From Silicimonas sp. (GTDB taxonomy: Bacteria; Pseudomonadota; Alphaproteobacteria; Rhodobacterales; Rhodobacteraceae): a stretch of DNA of 52,472 bases. The stretch lies in contig JABDJO010000009.1 in assembly GCA_013002465.1 (NCBI GenBank), positions 1-52,472 of the forward strand. The letters run 5' to 3'. Made by a program: the position numbers and the translations under genes. Positions 1 through 10,316 of this stretch are shown here, piece by piece (the stretch's first letter is position 1; every line of letters starts with the position of its first letter). The notes below the pieces were generated by a model. It ran no database searches. It worked only from the letters and a program-made list of their open reading frames with translations, and was not told the DNA's origin.

Positions 1-1
1 A

Positions 2-349
2 CCCAAGACCAAGCAAATCCGGCACTTCGATAAACAACTGCTGATCGAAGCGATCATGGCCGAAGCTGGAGGCTTTGAAAACGTGCCAGGAACAGCTGTT
101 GGCCAGGTCACCTATATCAAAGTCGGCCGCTCACCCGAGATTTTTGACGTTCCCTTGGGCGACGAGTTCAAAACAGTCACTGTTAAAGGGGAATTGTCCG
201 ATCTTCTAGCCCATTTCCAGAGTGACTCGGTCGGGTATATTTCGCGACGCGCCATGGAAAAGATGCGGTACGAAGGCGATTTCGACCACTTGGCCCGGTT
301 TGGCGAATGGGACGCCTCGGAACGCTCTGTACCCGGGCCAGTGAAATGA
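2..349 (+). CDS. addB: AddB, double-strand break repair protein, C-terminal fragment
   Basis: Only the last ~115 codons are present; the frame is open from base 2, so the gene starts before the window. AddB is the partner of AddA in the helicase-nuclease that resects double-strand breaks for RecA-dependent repair. The visible part (KQIRHFDKQLLIEAIMAEAG, then VGQVTYIKVG) resembles the end of the AddB PD-(D/E)XK nuclease domain. The TGA stop overlaps the ATG of addA (ATGA), so the two are translationally coupled. The family call relies partly on the addA neighbour, because most of the protein is missing. Confidence 0.85.
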   Translation, partial: PKTKQIRHFDKQLLIEAIMAEAGGFENVPGTAVGQVTYIKVGRSPEIFDVPLGDEFKTVTVKGELSDLLAHFQSDSVGYISRRAMEKMRYEGDFDHLARFGEWDASERSVPGPVK

Positions 350-3300
350 GTGACGACGCCACGCTTGCCCAGGTTGACGCCGCGCAACCGTTCGAGTCGA
401 CCTGGCTGTCGGCCAACGCAGGGTCGGGCAAAACCCGGGTTCTGACCAATCGCGTTGCTCGATTGTTGCTGAAGGGAGCGAACCCTCAAAACATTCTTTG
501 CCTCACCTATACCAAGGCCGCCGCCAGCGAGATGCAGAACCGTCTGTTCGGCACGCTTGGGGCCTGGGCGATGCTGGCAGACGACAAGCTTCGCGCAGAG
601 TTGACGGAACTGGGTGAAGTCCCGCCAGCAGACCTTTCAAATGCACGGACGTTATTCGCTCGGGCGATCGAAACGCCGGGTGGGTTGAAGATTCAGACAA
701 TTCACTCGCTATGTGCGTCCATTCTTCGCCAATTTCCGATGGAAGGCAAAGTATCGCCGCAGTTTCGCGAACTGGACGAGCGCGGACGTGATGCGTTGAT
801 TTCCGAATTGCTTGAAGGGCTTGCCAAAACCGATCCTGAGTGCCTGGCGCAGGTCGCCTCGTTCTATTCCGGCGACGGTCTGGTTGCCCTGGCCAAGGAT
901 GTCGTGAGCAAATCGCGTGCGTTTTCCTTAGGTCGGGACCGTGACGACATTTTTCGTGCGTTTGGCGTCAGTCCGGGCTGCTCCTACGATCAGGTCATCG
1001 GCCAGACCTTTGAGGACGGTGACCTGGAGTTTCTGAGGGGCCTTGTTCCTGTCCTTGTGCAGGGGTCGACGAACGATCAAAAGCTGGGACTGCAACTGGC
1101 CAGCCTGCCGCAAGACCCATCCGTTGGCGCGCTTGATGTGTTATCAAAGGTATTTCTGTTCCAAAGCGGCGCAAATGCCCACACTGCCAAGATCGGAAGC
1201 CTGCCAACCAAGGCCACCCGCGAAGTTCCCGAATTTCAGGCGAATTTGCCATTGTTAGAGACTATTATGGAGCGTGTTGAGCGTGGATTCCACATGCGCC
1301 GCGACTTCGAAGCGGCCTGGAAAACGGCTGCGCTTCACGATTTTGCCCACGCCTTTCTGCCCGCCTACCAAGACGCCAAGCAGGACAAGGGTCTGGTCGA
1401 CTTCGATGATCTGATCCATCGCACCCGCGAAGTTCTGTCCAGCCCTGCGTTGTCCTGGGTTCTGTTCCGGCTTGACGGGCGAATTGATCACATTCTGGTC
1501 GACGAGGCCCAGGACACCAGCCCCGACCAATGGGCGGTGATCCGCGCTCTGACCGAGGAACTGGCCAGCGCCGGCGATGGCGGGCGCACCTTGTTCGTCG
1601 TCGGTGACAAGAAGCAGTCGATCTATTCCTTTCAGGGGGCCGATGCCTCGGGGTTTGATCGTCACGAAATTGAATTCAACGAAAAGTTGGGGAACACTTT
1701 GCGTCCGCGCAAACTCTTGTACTCGTTTCGGTCGTCTCCGGCGATCCTGAGGGTGGTGGATGCAGTAATTGACGCCGCCGAGGGCGGTTTGGGGGATAGC
1801 GGCGATCACAAGGCGTTTCATGGGGATATGCCGGGGCGGGTCGATCTTTTACCCCTGATCGCACCGCCCGAAGCCCAAGCCGAGACGCCTTGGTATCACC
1901 CGACAGACCGGCCCGTGGATAACGCACCACCGGTCGTGCTGGGCCAAAAGGTCGCCTGCATGATCTCGGAAATGTTGGAAAAAGGCTCTATTCCGACCGA
2001 AAAAGGAAATTCTCGGGCGATCTTGCCGGGTGACATCATGATCCTTGTGCAGCGTCGCAGCCAGGTTTTTGACCAAATCATCCAGGCATGCAAAACCGCC
2101 AATCTGCCCGTTGCAGGGGCAGACGTCCTGAAAATCGGTGCGGAACTGGCGGTGCGTGATCTTTTGGCGCTTTTGTCGGTTCTGACCTTGCCGGAAGACG
2201 ATCTGTCGTTGGCCGCCGTGCTGAGATCGCCCATTTTTGGATGGAGCGAGCAGGATCTCTATCGGCTGGCGCAACCGAGGGACAAGAAGGCAACGTTGTG
2301 GGACGAACTTCAGCGGCGCGGGGGCGACTTTCCGCCCGCGATTGAAGTTCTTCGGTCCCTGCGGGGAAAAGTAGATTATCTGCGCCCGTTCGAGCTTCTT
2401 GATCTGATCCTTGGCCGGTTTGAGGTGCGAAGAAAGCTTCTGGCCAGGCTTGGTCCCGAGGCGGAAGACGGCATCGACGAACTTCTAAGCCAGGCCCTGG
2501 CCTATGAACGAGACGCCGTGCCGAGCGTTACCGGCTTTCTGACCCGAGCCCGGGCGGAAAACGTTGAAGTTAAACGACAACCTGACACCGCGGATACACT
2601 GATCCGGGTCATGACGGTGCATGGCGCCAAGGGGTTAGAGCGACCGATTGTCATTCTTCCCGACACCACGGGCATCGGTGGGCGGCAGTCACAGAAAGTG
2701 CTGGTGGACGAGACTGGTCTTGCGATGCTGGCCCTGAACGACGAGCAGTGCCCGCCCTCGATGGCCGCGGTCAAGGATGCAAAGAAGACGGCGGATCGAC
2801 ATGAGCGCAACCGGCTGTTGTACGTGGCCATGACGCGGGCCGAGAAATGGCTGGTGGTTTGCGGGGTCAAGCCGGGGCGGGAGTCGAAAGAGGCGACAAG
2901 CTGGCACGATGCCGTGGCGGACGCGATGGAACGCCTAGAAGCAAAGCCAATTCCAGGCCAACCCGACGCCCTGCGGATCGAGCATGGTTCTTGGCCGCAG
3001 GTCGCCGAGAGGGGTCGGGTGGAGTCCCCTAAGTTATTGGATGTACCCGATTTTCTGAACCTCTCTGCGGCGCGCGCCGCGCTGCGCCAAACACCGATTT
3101 CTCCGTCGGATCTGGGGGGCGCGAAAGTGATCGGGGGCGGGGCGAGAGAGGAAGAACAGGCAAAACGGCGTGGGCGCCAGATACACCTGCTTTTAGAGCA
3201 TTTGCCGGGGGCGAAATCGCCGGAGGACGCGGCGCGGCGGCTGTTGTCGCATGGTTCGGACCGCGCGGATCCAAGCGAGATTGCCGAACTGACCAACGAG

Positions 3301-3660
3301 GCCTTGCGCAATCTCTCGCTGCATCCCGCGTTGTTCTCTGACGATGCCTTGGCCGAGGTCGAGATCAGCGCGGATCTTCCGTCACTTGGGAGGCCAATTC
3401 TGGGCAAGATCGACCGCTTGATTGTCGGACCCGAGCTTGTGCAAGCCATTGATTTCAAAACGAACGCTAATGTTCCAGTCACCGCTGATGACGTTCCCGA
3501 AGGTATCTTGAGGCAGATGGGGGCTTATCTTGAGGCTCTTGCGCAGATCTATTCAAAACAACGGATTGAAGTCTCGGTTCTGTGGACAGGGACTTGTCAA
3601 CTTATGCCGTTACCACACGCGATCGTGAGGGCGGCCCTTGGACGTTCCACTATATCTTGA
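346..3660 (+). CDS. addA: AddA, double-strand break repair helicase-nuclease
   Basis: A 1104-residue UvrD/Rep-type SF1A helicase with a C-terminal nuclease, the second subunit of AddAB. In order: Walker A AGSGKT (K29), [13 protein letters not shown], the [11 protein letters not shown]alker [29 protein letters not shown] and [15 protein letters not shown]. Near the end [22 protein letters not shown] and AIDFKTN form the PD-(D/E)XK nuclease core. The start at 346 overlaps the addB stop as ATGA; an in-frame upstream codon at 307 would add 13 residues inside addB and is unlikely. Length is normal for alphaproteobacterial AddA. Several long antisense frames inside it are shadows. Confidence 0.96.
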   Translation: MSDDATLAQVDAAQPFESTWLSANAGSGKTRVLTNRVARLLLKGANPQNILCLTYTKAAASEMQNRLFGTLGAWAMLADDKLRAELTELGEVPPADLSNARTLFARAIETPGGLKIQTIHSLCASILRQFPMEGKVSPQFRELDERGRDALISELLEGLAKTDPECLAQVASFYSGDGLVALAKDVVSKSRAFSLGRDRDDIFRAFGVSPGCSYDQVIGQTFEDGDLEFLRGLVPVLVQGSTNDQKLGLQLASLPQDPSVGALDVLSKVFLFQSGANAHTAKIGSLPTKATREVPEFQANLPLLETIMERVERGFHMRRDFEAAWKTAALHDFAHAFLPAYQDAKQDKGLVDFDDLIHRTREVLSSPALSWVLFRLDGRIDHILVDEAQDTSPDQWAVIRALTEELASAGDGGRTLFVVGDKKQSIYSFQGADASGFDRHEIEFNEKLGNTLRPRKLLYSFRSSPAILRVVDAVIDAAEGGLGDSGDHKAFHGDMPGRVDLLPLIAPPEAQAETPWYHPTDRPVDNAPPVVLGQKVACMISEMLEKGSIPTEKGNSRAILPGDIMILVQRRSQVFDQIIQACKTANLPVAGADVLKIGAELAVRDLLALLSVLTLPEDDLSLAAVLRSPIFGWSEQDLYRLAQPRDKKATLWDELQRRGGDFPPAIEVLRSLRGKVDYLRPFELLDLILGRFEVRRKLLARLGPEAEDGIDELLSQALAYERDAVPSVTGFLTRARAENVEVKRQPDTADTLIRVMTVHGAKGLERPIVILPDTTGIGGRQSQKVLVDETGLAMLALNDEQCPPSMAAVKDAKKTADRHERNRLLYVAMTRAEKWLVVCGVKPGRESKEATSWHDAVADAMERLEAKPIPGQPDALRIEHGSWPQVAERGRVESPKLLDVPDFLNLSAARAALRQTPISPSDLGGAKVIGGGAREEEQAKRRGRQIHLLLEHLPGAKSPEDAARRLLSHGSDRADPSEIAELTNEALRNLSLHPALFSDDALAEVEISADLPSLGRPILGKIDRLIVGPELVQAIDFKTNANVPVTADDVPEGILRQMGAYLEALAQIYSKQRIEVSVLWTGTCQLMPLPHAIVRAALGRSTIS

Positions 3661-3685
3661 CGTTGAACCCAAGCGAACATAGGTT
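3657..3685 (+). promoter_or_regulatory. possible sigma70-type promoter of trxA
   Basis: TTGACG, a 17-base spacer, then TAGGTT, ending 31 bases before the trxA start. The -35 element is 5/6 to consensus; the -10 is weak (3/6). It overlaps the end of addA. This would let trxA be transcribed separately from addAB. Confidence 0.3.
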
Positions 3686-3716
3686 CACCCCTCGAACCCA
3701 GAAAAGGAAGTTTGGC

Positions 3717-4037
3717 ATGGCCACCGTTGCCGTAACCGACGATACCTTCGAAGCCGAAGTTCGTAACTCGGAAGTGCCTGTTGTTGTTGACTTTTGGGCC
3801 GAATGGTGTGGCCCGTGCAAGATGATCGGACCGGCTTTGGAAGAGCTGTCTGACGAATACGGGGACCAGGTGAAAATCGCCAAGGTCAACGTGGACGAAA
3901 ACCCGAATTCGCCGGCTCAACTGGGTGTGCGCGGGATCCCGGCGCTGTTCCTGTTCAAGGACGGCGAGGTCGTGTCGAACAAAACCGGTGCAGCCCCGAA
4001 AGCCGCCCTGAAAGACTGGATCGACGCGTCGGTCTAA
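3717..4037 (+). CDS. trxA: thioredoxin TrxA
   Basis: A 106-residue cytoplasmic thioredoxin, reduced by thioredoxin reductase and used to reduce protein disulfides. The active site WCGPC is intact (C31, C34) after VVVDFWAE. The cis-proline region [15 protein letters not shown] is present. Length is that of a classic single-domain thioredoxin. The ATG at 3717 is preceded by AAGGAAG about 7 bases upstream; a longer frame opening at 3582 would run through the end of addA and is rejected. The addA-trxA order is common in this group. Confidence 0.97.
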   Translation: MATVAVTDDTFEAEVRNSEVPVVVDFWAEWCGPCKMIGPALEELSDEYGDQVKIAKVNVDENPNSPAQLGVRGIPALFLFKDGEVVSNKTGAAPKAALKDWIDASV

Positions 4038-4196
4038 GTGTTAAGCCCCGGTAACCTGTACGTTTGCCGAAACGGCTGACGAATACGATTTGTACACGTT
4101 GCCGGGCCACGATTTCCACATTTGTACGTCTTTGCCGCCCTAGTGAATTGCCGAAAGGTAAGCACCAGGGACGCGAGTCTTTCCGCGCTCTGTCAC

Positions 4197-4225
4197 TTGC
4201 GGACGGGGCGGTAGGTTTGCATATA
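4197..4225 (+). promoter_or_regulatory. candidate promoter of hslV
   Basis: TTGCGG, 17 bases, CATATA, ending 25 bases before the hslV ATG. The CTTG at 4196-4199 and CATAT at 4220-4224 also loosely resemble an RpoH (heat-shock sigma) promoter, which hslV genes often have, but the spacing is a few bases longer than usual for that sigma factor. An AGGAGA ribosome site follows at 4240. Confidence 0.4.
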
Positions 4226-4250
4226 CGCTTCCAGACATCAGGAGAGCGGC

Positions 4251-4799
4251 ATGGCAAAGGAATTCCCCGGCTGGCACGGGACGACGATCATCGGGGTCAG
4301 GAAGGGCGGCAAGGTTGTTGTCGCGGGCGACGGGCAGGTAAGCCTGGGCCAGACCGTGATCAAGGGCACCGCGACCAAGGTGCGGCGTCTAAGCCCAGGC
4401 GGCACGAATGTGGTCGTTGGCTTTGCCGGTTCGACGGCGGATGCGTTTACCTTGCTTGAGCGACTGGAGACCAAGCTGGAGGCAACCCCGGGTCAGCTTC
4501 AGCGGGCCTGTGTGGAACTGGCCAAGGACTGGCGCACCGACAAGTACCTTCAAAAACTTGAGGCGATGCTGATCGTCACGGATGGCGCAGCACTTTACGT
4601 GGTGACCGGGGCAGGGGATGTATTGGAACCGGAACATGACGTGGCGGCGATCGGATCGGGCGGGAATTATGCGCTGGCGGCAGCGCGCGCCTTTATGGAA
4701 AGCGATCTGGATGCTGAAGAGGTGGCGCGGAAGGCAATGGCAATAGCGTCCGACATCTGCGTTTACACCAATGGCAACCTGACGGTTGAAACCCTGTGA
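4251..4799 (+). CDS. hslV: HslV, ATP-dependent protease proteolytic subunit
   Basis: A 182-residue N-terminal-threonine peptidase that assembles into a two-ring dodecamer capped by HslU. The segment [21 protein letters not shown] places the catalytic threonine at T11 after a ten-residue propeptide, as in other alphaproteobacterial HslV (E. coli HslV starts almost directly with it). [17 protein letters not shown] and [14 protein letters not shown] are family hallmarks. The gene ends in a GTGA overlap with the following membrane protein gene. Unusually for the enzyme, hslU is not next door: it starts 1.66 kb downstream. Confidence 0.96.
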   Translation: MAKEFPGWHGTTIIGVRKGGKVVVAGDGQVSLGQTVIKGTATKVRRLSPGGTNVVVGFAGSTADAFTLLERLETKLEATPGQLQRACVELAKDWRTDKYLQKLEAMLIVTDGAALYVVTGAGDVLEPEHDVAAIGSGGNYALAAARAFMESDLDAEEVARKAMAIASDICVYTNGNLTVETL

Positions 4800-5863
4800 T
4801 CGAACGCGATGATCTGAGGGCCGCCGTTGCGGCAGGAACAATCACCGAAGCGCAAGCGGCGCGGTTGATCGCACTTTCCGAAGAGCGTCAGGGGGTGCGG
4901 GCGGTCATGCGACCGTCGGACGAGCCATTTGAGCTGTTCCGTGGTCTGAACGAGATTTTCATTGTTGTCGGCCTGACGATCCTAACAGTCGGGTGGTTCT
5001 CGGTTGGGGTCGTTCTGTTTGAAGGCCCGGGTAGCCTGGCCACCGGATTTGTCATTCAAGCCGTTGTGGGTCTTGTCATCATTGCCGCACTGGCGCGGTA
5101 TTTCACATTGAAGCGCCGCATGGTCGCGCCGTCGATTGCGTTGGCGGTTTTGACCGGGCTTTCTTTGCTGCAGCTTGGGTTCAGCCTGTCGGAAATGCTG
5201 AAGTTTTCATTTCAACATCGGTTTCTGCTGACGTCGGCCTTATGTGCCGGTGGGCTTTTGGTGTTCTGGGGGGTGTTTCGGGTGCCCTTCACATTGGCGC
5301 TGATCGGGGCCGCGACGCTGGCCTTCTGTTTCGCCTTTTCGCTTGCCAATGGCGCGGCGCTCATGGATTTGCCCAACGCATTTTTCCTGAGCGCGGAGGG
5401 TCCGTTTGCCCTTATCACCGTCGTTCTGGGGTTGGTCGCCCTGGCATTTGCCCTGGCTTTCGATCTGTCGGATCCACATCGTGTCACGCGCCGGTCGGCA
5501 AATGGGTTCTGGCTGCATGTTGTCGCCGCTCCGGCCATCGTCAACACCGTGGCCATGACCCTGCTGGTCGACGAATCCCTGATTGCCAATACGCTTTTGC
5601 TGGTATTCCTTCTTGTGATCGCCTTGTTTGCCATCGTCATCGACCGCCGGTCGTTCCTGATGGCAGGCGCGGGCTATGCCGTCGCGCTGTCGGTGATCGT
5701 TCTGGAAGAAGGGTCGGCGGTTGTGATCCTGTTGTTGGGTCTTGGGCTGGTGATCCTTGGCGCCAAGTGGGAGGCGATCCGGGGCAGGGTGCTGACCGGG
5801 CTTCCGTCGTTTCCCGGCAAGGATCGGCTGCCGCCCTGGACGGCGACAGTCTCCGAGGGGTGA
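4796..5863 (+). CDS. polytopic membrane protein of unknown function
   Basis: A 355-residue protein starting with GTG that overlaps the hslV stop. A soluble N-terminal stretch of ~55 residues ([20 protein letters not shown]) looks helical. It is followed by about ten hydrophobic segments from residue ~57 to ~340, such as [15 protein letters not shown] and [17 protein letters not shown], so it is an inner-membrane protein. I recognise no catalytic or transport motif. The helical N-terminus followed by many membrane helices resembles the general layout of DUF2157-like proteins, but this is only a resemblance. Coupling to hslV suggests co-transcription, not a shared function. Confidence 0.75.
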   Translation: MIERDDLRAAVAAGTITEAQAARLIALSEERQGVRAVMRPSDEPFELFRGLNEIFIVVGLTILTVGWFSVGVVLFEGPGSLATGFVIQAVVGLVIIAALARYFTLKRRMVAPSIALAVLTGLSLLQLGFSLSEMLKFSFQHRFLLTSALCAGGLLVFWGVFRVPFTLALIGAATLAFCFAFSLANGAALMDLPNAFFLSAEGPFALITVVLGLVALAFALAFDLSDPHRVTRRSANGFWLHVVAAPAIVNTVAMTLLVDESLIANTLLLVFLLVIALFAIVIDRRSFLMAGAGYAVALSVIVLEEGSAVVILLLGLGLVILGAKWEAIRGRVLTGLPSFPGKDRLPPWTATVSEG

Positions 5864-5926
5864 GGGGGCTCTGCCCCCATCGCTCTGACGAGCGATTCCC
5901 CCGGAGTATTTTCCACAGGAAGAAAG
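5864..5926 (+). repeat. modular hairpin repeat, copy 1 (probable terminator/3' element)
   Basis: Begins directly after the TGA of the upstream gene. First hairpin GGGGGCTCTGCCCCC (5864-5878), second hairpin with stem ATCGCT/AGCGAT and a 6-base loop (5879-5896), then TCCCCCGGAGTATTTTCC and a purine-rich AGGAAGAAAG end. The same plan recurs at 29481-29537. It separates two convergent genes, so bidirectional termination or RNA 3'-end protection is the likely role. Confidence 0.75.
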
Positions 5927-5929
5927 CCG

Positions 5930-6301
5930 TCAGTTCAGCGGCGCGATGCCCAGCGGCACGTCGGCGGCGCGGCACCAGATGATGGCGGTGTCATAGTCGG
6001 CGGCATTGATGCCGTCCGGCAGGGTATAGGTCTGATTGCCGCGCTTTGCGGCAAGATCGCCCATGAAAGTGTCGGGGTCCCATTCGCCGTTCCTGCCAAG
6101 CCCGACGACGGGGTCGGGCGCACGATCGAGCGTGAAGTCATCTTCCAGCGTCAAGGTGGTGTCGGTGAGGCTCGCCCCGCCGGTTGTTTCGTGGTTGGAC
6201 CGACCGCTGAATTCGCCGGTTCTGGCGCTTTGGGCATGGGCAAGTTGAAAGCTGAGGGTGACGGCGGGGACGGAAATCAGGAGAGCGCGGCGGGTGATCA
6301 T
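5930..6301 (-). CDS. secreted DM13-domain protein
   Basis: A 123-residue protein with a signal peptide (MITRRALLISVPAVTLSFQL, cleavage near AHA-QSA). The mature part fits the DM13 fold: GEFSGRSNHETTGGASL, then LTLEDDFTLDRAPDPVVGLG and the C-terminal YDTAIIWCRAADVPLGIAPL with the single conserved cysteine. DM13 domains are proposed to be cytochrome-like redox or extracellular domains; the substrate is unknown. The gene lies antisense between hslV and hslU and converges on the upstream membrane protein gene, with a hairpin repeat between them. An AAGGA site precedes the ATG. Confidence 0.8.
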   Translation of the reverse strand: MITRRALLISVPAVTLSFQLAHAQSARTGEFSGRSNHETTGGASLTDTTLTLEDDFTLDRAPDPVVGLGRNGEWDPDTFMGDLAAKRGNQTYTLPDGINAADYDTAIIWCRAADVPLGIAPLN

Positions 6302-6456
6302 CGGGTGTGTCCTTTGTTTGCGTTTCAGTTGGCATGAAAGTTGTGCATTTGGGCGCTTGTGTCATCCCCGGCTACAGCAACGTCAGGATCCGTGATCGGG
6401 TTGTGTTTCGCTGTAACACGCTTAGGTAGGGGCGGTGTTTTTATGGAGCCTTGCCC

Positions 6457-7767
6457 GTGACCGACCTGACACCTCGTGAAATCGTTTCGGAACTTGACCG
6501 GTTCATTATCGGCCAGAAGGACGCCAAGCGTGCCGTCGCCGTGGCCTTGCGCAACCGGTGGCGCAGGAAGCAGTTGGCGGACGATTTGCGCGATGAGGTT
6601 TATCCGAAGAACATCCTGATGATCGGGCCCACGGGTGTCGGAAAGACCGAGATTTCACGGCGGCTGGCGAAGTTGGCAAAAGCGCCGTTTCTGAAGGTCG
6701 AAGCGACGAAGTTCACCGAGGTCGGCTATGTCGGCCGGGACGTCGAGCAGATCATTCGCGACCTGGTCGAAGCAGCGATCACCATGACTCGCGAAAACAT
6801 GCGCGACGAGGTGAAGGCGAATGCCCACCAGGCGGCCGAGGAACGGGTGCTGGCGGCGATTGCGGGCGAGGGTGCGCGTGAGCAGACGTTGGAGATGTTT
6901 CGCAAGAAGCTGAAGTCGGGCGAATTGGACGACACGGTGATCGAGCTGGAATTGCAGGATCAGACAAACCCGTTTCAGGGCATGGACATTCCGGGAATGA
7001 ACCCCGGCCAGGGTGGCATGGCGATTGATCTGGGCTCGATCTTCGGGAAGGGGTTTCCGGGGCGGACGACGAAGAAACGGATGACGGTTGCGCAAAGCTA
7101 TGAAATTCTGATCGGCGAAGAGGCTGACAAGCTTTTGGATGACGAAACAGTCACTAAAGCAGCGCTAAACGCGGTTGAACAGAACGGCATCGTGTTTCTG
7201 GACGAGATTGACAAAGTCACAGCGCGGTCGGAAACGCGGGGTGCGGATGTGTCGCGCGAAGGGGTTCAGCGGGATTTGCTGCCTTTGATCGAAGGGACGA
7301 CGGTCAGCACCAAGTACGGGCCGGTCAAGACCGATCATGTGCTGTTCATCGCCTCCGGCGCGTTCCACATTGCCAAACCGTCGGATCTTTTGCCCGAATT
7401 GCAGGGGCGGTTGCCGATCCGGGTGAATTTGCGCGCGCTGACCGAGGAAGATTTCGTGCGTATCCTGACCGAAACCGACAACGCCCTGACGCGACAGTAC
7501 ACGGCACTGATGGGGACCGAGGACGTCACGGTGAGTTTTACCGAGGATGGCATTGCGGCGCTGGCAAAGATCGCGGCGGATGTGAACCAGTCGGTCGAGA
7601 ATATCGGGGCGCGGCGACTTTATACGGTGCTGGAACGGGTGTTCGAGGAACTGTCCTTTACCGCGCCGGACCGGTCGGGCGACGAAGTGACGGTAGATGC
7701 AGCATTTGTGGACGACAACCTTGGCGAATTGGCCAAGGGGTCGGATATGAGCCGGTACGTGCTTTAG
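6457..7767 (+). CDS. hslU: HslU, ATPase subunit of the HslVU protease
   Basis: A 436-residue AAA+ unfoldase that feeds substrates into HslV. It starts [19 protein letters not shown], then Walker A GPTGVGKT (K63), [13 protein letters not shown], the family-specific I-domain (~110-230), Walker [11 protein letters not shown] and the sensor-2 region [12 protein letters not shown]. The C-terminus SRYVL is the tail that docks into HslV. GTG at 6457 is chosen because it gives the conserved N-terminus and has GGAG 8 bases upstream; a TTG two codons earlier is less likely. The last 4 bases overlap the convergent neighbour. Confidence 0.97.
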   Translation: MTDLTPREIVSELDRFIIGQKDAKRAVAVALRNRWRRKQLADDLRDEVYPKNILMIGPTGVGKTEISRRLAKLAKAPFLKVEATKFTEVGYVGRDVEQIIRDLVEAAITMTRENMRDEVKANAHQAAEERVLAAIAGEGAREQTLEMFRKKLKSGELDDTVIELELQDQTNPFQGMDIPGMNPGQGGMAIDLGSIFGKGFPGRTTKKRMTVAQSYEILIGEEADKLLDDETVTKAALNAVEQNGIVFLDEIDKVTARSETRGADVSREGVQRDLLPLIEGTTVSTKYGPVKTDHVLFIASGAFHIAKPSDLLPELQGRLPIRVNLRALTEEDFVRILTETDNALTRQYTALMGTEDVTVSFTEDGIAALAKIAADVNQSVENIGARRLYTVLERVFEELSFTAPDRSGDEVTVDAAFVDDNLGELAKGSDMSRYVL

Positions 7768-8414
7768 ACCGCCCGCGATATCACACGCGACTTCACCCGC
7801 TGGCCAACTTCGCGGTAGCTGGCGTCGATGCCCAGGAAGGCGCTTTGGATGCGGCTGCGGATCGGGGCCTTTCGCGCACTTTCCTTGGCGGCCGAGATTT
7901 TGGCGGCCAAAAGGTCAAGACTGCGGGGGTTGGCGTTTTTGAACCGGACCGTCAGTACTTCGTCGTTCATGTGCAGGCAAATCGCGGGATACTCGGGGTC
8001 ACGTGAATCCACCGAAACCTTGTCGATCTGGCGGAACTTGCACACGCGGTGGCGTACGAATGACCCATCGGCGCCTTCCGATCCAAGCCGGATTTCCGAC
8101 GCCGCATAGTCGATCTGAAGCGAATTTCGCGGACCTTTCTTGGACTGTGCCTGGAAGAATACGGCAATGCCGATACAGCCGAGGACGATCAGCGCCTCTT
8201 TTCCCAATCCGGACGCCGCCGGGAACAAGAGCAATCCGACCATCACAGGAATTGCGACCATGGATGCGATGAAAAAGATCGCGATGCTGGCCACGAATAA
8301 CGTGCGCGACAGGGTGGTTTTCTGAGCCGACGGCGCAGAAACGGCGACGCCCCAGTCGGTGCTGTGATTGAGAAGGTCTTGGGATTTTCCGGCGGTACGC
8401 GCAGAGGAACTCAT
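7764..8414 (-). CDS. membrane protein of unknown function
   Basis: A 216-residue protein. A soluble N-terminus of ~40 residues is followed by two hydrophobic helices ([20 protein letters not shown] and [15 protein letters not shown]). A soluble C-terminal domain (~90-216) with the pattern [13 protein letters not shown] and [17 protein letters not shown] looks beta-rich, like a small PH-like or DUF-type cytoplasmic domain. No known active site. Ends in a 4-base convergent overlap with hslU. Codon use looks like that of its neighbours, so it is probably a real gene. Confidence 0.65.
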   Translation of the reverse strand: MSSSARTAGKSQDLLNHSTDWGVAVSAPSAQKTTLSRTLFVASIAIFFIASMVAIPVMVGLLLFPAASGLGKEALIVLGCIGIAVFFQAQSKKGPRNSLQIDYAASEIRLGSEGADGSFVRHRVCKFRQIDKVSVDSRDPEYPAICLHMNDEVLTVRFKNANPRSLDLLAAKISAAKESARKAPIRSRIQSAFLGIDASYREVGQRVKSRVISRAV

Positions 8415-8534
8415 ATCAAAACTCCAGAAAGTTAGCCTTCGTTAACCAGAAACTTTGACCAAATAATGCGGATTGTTGGGTGGAAACGGGGATTTCGGGT
8501 TTCCATTCGGCGGCTTTCAACAGAGAGAGGAGTC

Positions 8535-9779
8535 ATGACTCCGCTTCGGTTTATTCGCGACAACCGCCAGTTTCTGGCGGCGGGTGTGATCCTGATGTTC
8601 ACATCGTCTTATGGTCAGACGTTCTTTGTTTCGACATTCGCGGCGCAGATCATGGCGGCGTTCAGCCTGAGCGATGGGCAATGGGGGCTGGTTTACACTC
8701 TGGGCACCACGGTTTCGGCCATTGTCATGTTCTGGGCGGGGGCGTTGACGGACCGATTTCGGGTTCGGCAATTGGCCTGGATCGTGCTGCCGGGGCTGGC
8801 GCTGGCCTGTTTTTTCATGGCGATCAACACAGCCGTGGCCGGATTGGTCGTTTGCGTCTTTCTTTTGCGGTTTTTTGGCCAGGGGATGATGTATCAGTTG
8901 GCAGCGGTGGCCATGGCGCGCTGGTTCGTGGCGCGGCGGGGGCTGGCGTTGTCGGTATCGACGCTTGGCATATCCCTTGGGACCGCCGCGCTACCGGTGC
9001 TGGTGGCGGCACTGTTCGAGATCGTCCACTGGCGCACGGTCTGGGGGATGGCGGGGATTGCCACCATTTTGACCTTTCCGGTTCTTTTGCTTTTGCTGAG
9101 CCGGGAACGCACGCCGCAATCCCATGCCGAGGAAGCCAGTGCGGCGGGGATGAACGGGCGGCACTGGACACGGAAAGAGGTGCTGAAATCGTCTCTGTTC
9201 CTCATGCTTTTGCCGATTTTGGTGGGTCCGCCGGCCTGGGGCACGTCGCTGTTTTTTCAGCAGGTCCACATCGCGATGGTCAAGGGTTGGCCCCTGGTCA
9301 GCTATCTGTCGTTGATCCCCATTCTGACCGTGGTTCTTGTGGTGGTGACCTTGATATCAGGGGTCTTGATCGACCGTTTCGGGTCGGGGCGCATGATGCA
9401 GCTTTACGTGTTGCCCTATGCCATTGGGTTTCTTGTGTTGTCCCTGTCCTCCAGCCTTGCGGGTGCCGCCGTGGCCTTTGTGTTGTTTGGCGTTTCAATG
9501 GGGATGGGTGCGACGATTGTGACTGCCTTTTGGGCCGAATACTACGGAACCCGGTACATCGGCGCGATCAAGGCGACCTCGACCAGCATTATGGTGTTCG
9601 GGTCGGCCATCGGTCCCGGGATCAGCGGCGTTCTGATTGATGCGGGCTTCACGTTTCCCGATCAGATGGTTGGGATTTCTGTCTATTTTCTTGTGGCTGC
9701 CGGGTTTGCCCGGGTCGCCATCGCGCGGGCCCAAGCTGATCTAGCGGTGCCGGGACAAGTAGACGTAAAAGGCGCCTGA
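8535..9779 (+). CDS. major facilitator superfamily transporter
   Basis: A 414-residue inner-membrane transporter with about 12 predicted helices in two halves. The MFS motif A-like loop GALTDRFRVRQL sits after helix 2, and a second copy-like loop GVLIDRFGSGRMM lies in the C-terminal half. The substrate cannot be told from sequence. ATG at 8535 has AGAGAGGAG just upstream; an in-frame ATG at 8466 would add a charged 23-residue extension and lacks a site. Its 3' end overlaps the convergent smr gene by 39 bases. Confidence 0.85.
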   Translation: MTPLRFIRDNRQFLAAGVILMFTSSYGQTFFVSTFAAQIMAAFSLSDGQWGLVYTLGTTVSAIVMFWAGALTDRFRVRQLAWIVLPGLALACFFMAINTAVAGLVVCVFLLRFFGQGMMYQLAAVAMARWFVARRGLALSVSTLGISLGTAALPVLVAALFEIVHWRTVWGMAGIATILTFPVLLLLLSRERTPQSHAEEASAAGMNGRHWTRKEVLKSSLFLMLLPILVGPPAWGTSLFFQQVHIAMVKGWPLVSYLSLIPILTVVLVVVTLISGVLIDRFGSGRMMQLYVLPYAIGFLVLSLSSSLAGAAVAFVLFGVSMGMGATIVTAFWAEYYGTRYIGAIKATSTSIMVFGSAIGPGISGVLIDAGFTFPDQMVGISVYFLVAAGFARVAIARAQADLAVPGQVDVKGA

Positions 9780-10316
9780 GCTGCCATGACGCTGGTGCGC
9801 CTTGCTGACTTGCAAGACAACCGAGCTGAGCGGAGGGCGCGACAGCCATTCGGGCAGATGGTGGCGCAACACTCCGGCGCGCTGCGGTATGGGGCCTGTG
9901 TCGGTTGAGCGGCGACCTTTGCCTGTGATCACAAGCACCAAGCGTCGGTTTTCGTTGTGGGATCTAAGGATGAAGGCCCTAAGCGCCGTTTCCGCCGCCG
10001 CCACAGTCATGCCGTGCAGGTCGATCCGCGCTTCGGGGGTCGCCTTGCCGCGCTTCATCCGCGTGAAGACTTTCTTGTCCATCCGCAGGGGTTGCCTTGC
10101 GCCCGGATTTTCCATTCGGGGCAGGGCGGTGTCGGCTTTTTCACCAAGGCGAAACGCGGGAACGTCGAAGGCTTCGCGGGGTTTGGGTGGTTTTGGTTTT
10201 GGCGGGTTCAGGATCTGGTCTACGGGTTTTGCACGTTTCAGGGGCGTTGCCGTATCTGCGACGCGGCGCCAAAGCTGTTCTTCTTCCGGTTTAAGACCGC
10301 GCGGCTTACGGGTCAT
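9741..10316 (-). CDS. Smr-domain protein
   Basis: A 191-residue protein with a proline- and lysine-rich N-terminus (~1-90) and a C-terminal Smr (small MutS-related) domain. Its motifs are IDLHGMTVAAAETAL, LVLVITGKGRRS and the end region QVSKAHQRHGSSGAFYVYL. Smr domains are nicking or RNA-cleaving endonuclease folds; alphaproteobacterial members like this are usually of unknown cellular role. The start overlaps the mltA stop by 4 bases, making it the last gene of a timA-mltA-smr operon. Confidence 0.88.
   Translation of the reverse strand: MTRKPRGLKPEEEQLWRRVADTATPLKRAKPVDQILNPPKPKPPKPREAFDVPAFRLGEKADTALPRMENPGARQPLRMDKKVFTRMKRGKATPEARIDLHGMTVAAAETALRAFILRSHNENRRLVLVITGKGRRSTDTGPIPQRAGVLRHHLPEWLSRPPLSSVVLQVSKAHQRHGSSGAFYVYLSRHR

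Noticed and set aside
2502..3482. 326-codon antisense frame in addA
   Set aside because: Ser/Arg-rich shadow of the addA coding strand, with no ribosome site or family match.
4064..4250. small ORF between trxA and hslV
   Set aside because: The frame continues out of phase into hslV and has no coding character of its own; the gap is better read as the hslV promoter region.
8438..8451. TTAGCCTTCGTTAA, resembling a CtrA site
   Set aside because: Spacing is 6 not 7 and the first half is TTAG; one weak match over 52 kb is expected by chance.
8480..9640. 386-codon frame overlapping the MFS gene
   Set aside because: Gly/His/Arg-rich translation in the wrong frame; the MFS frame shows clear membrane helices and a good ribosome site.
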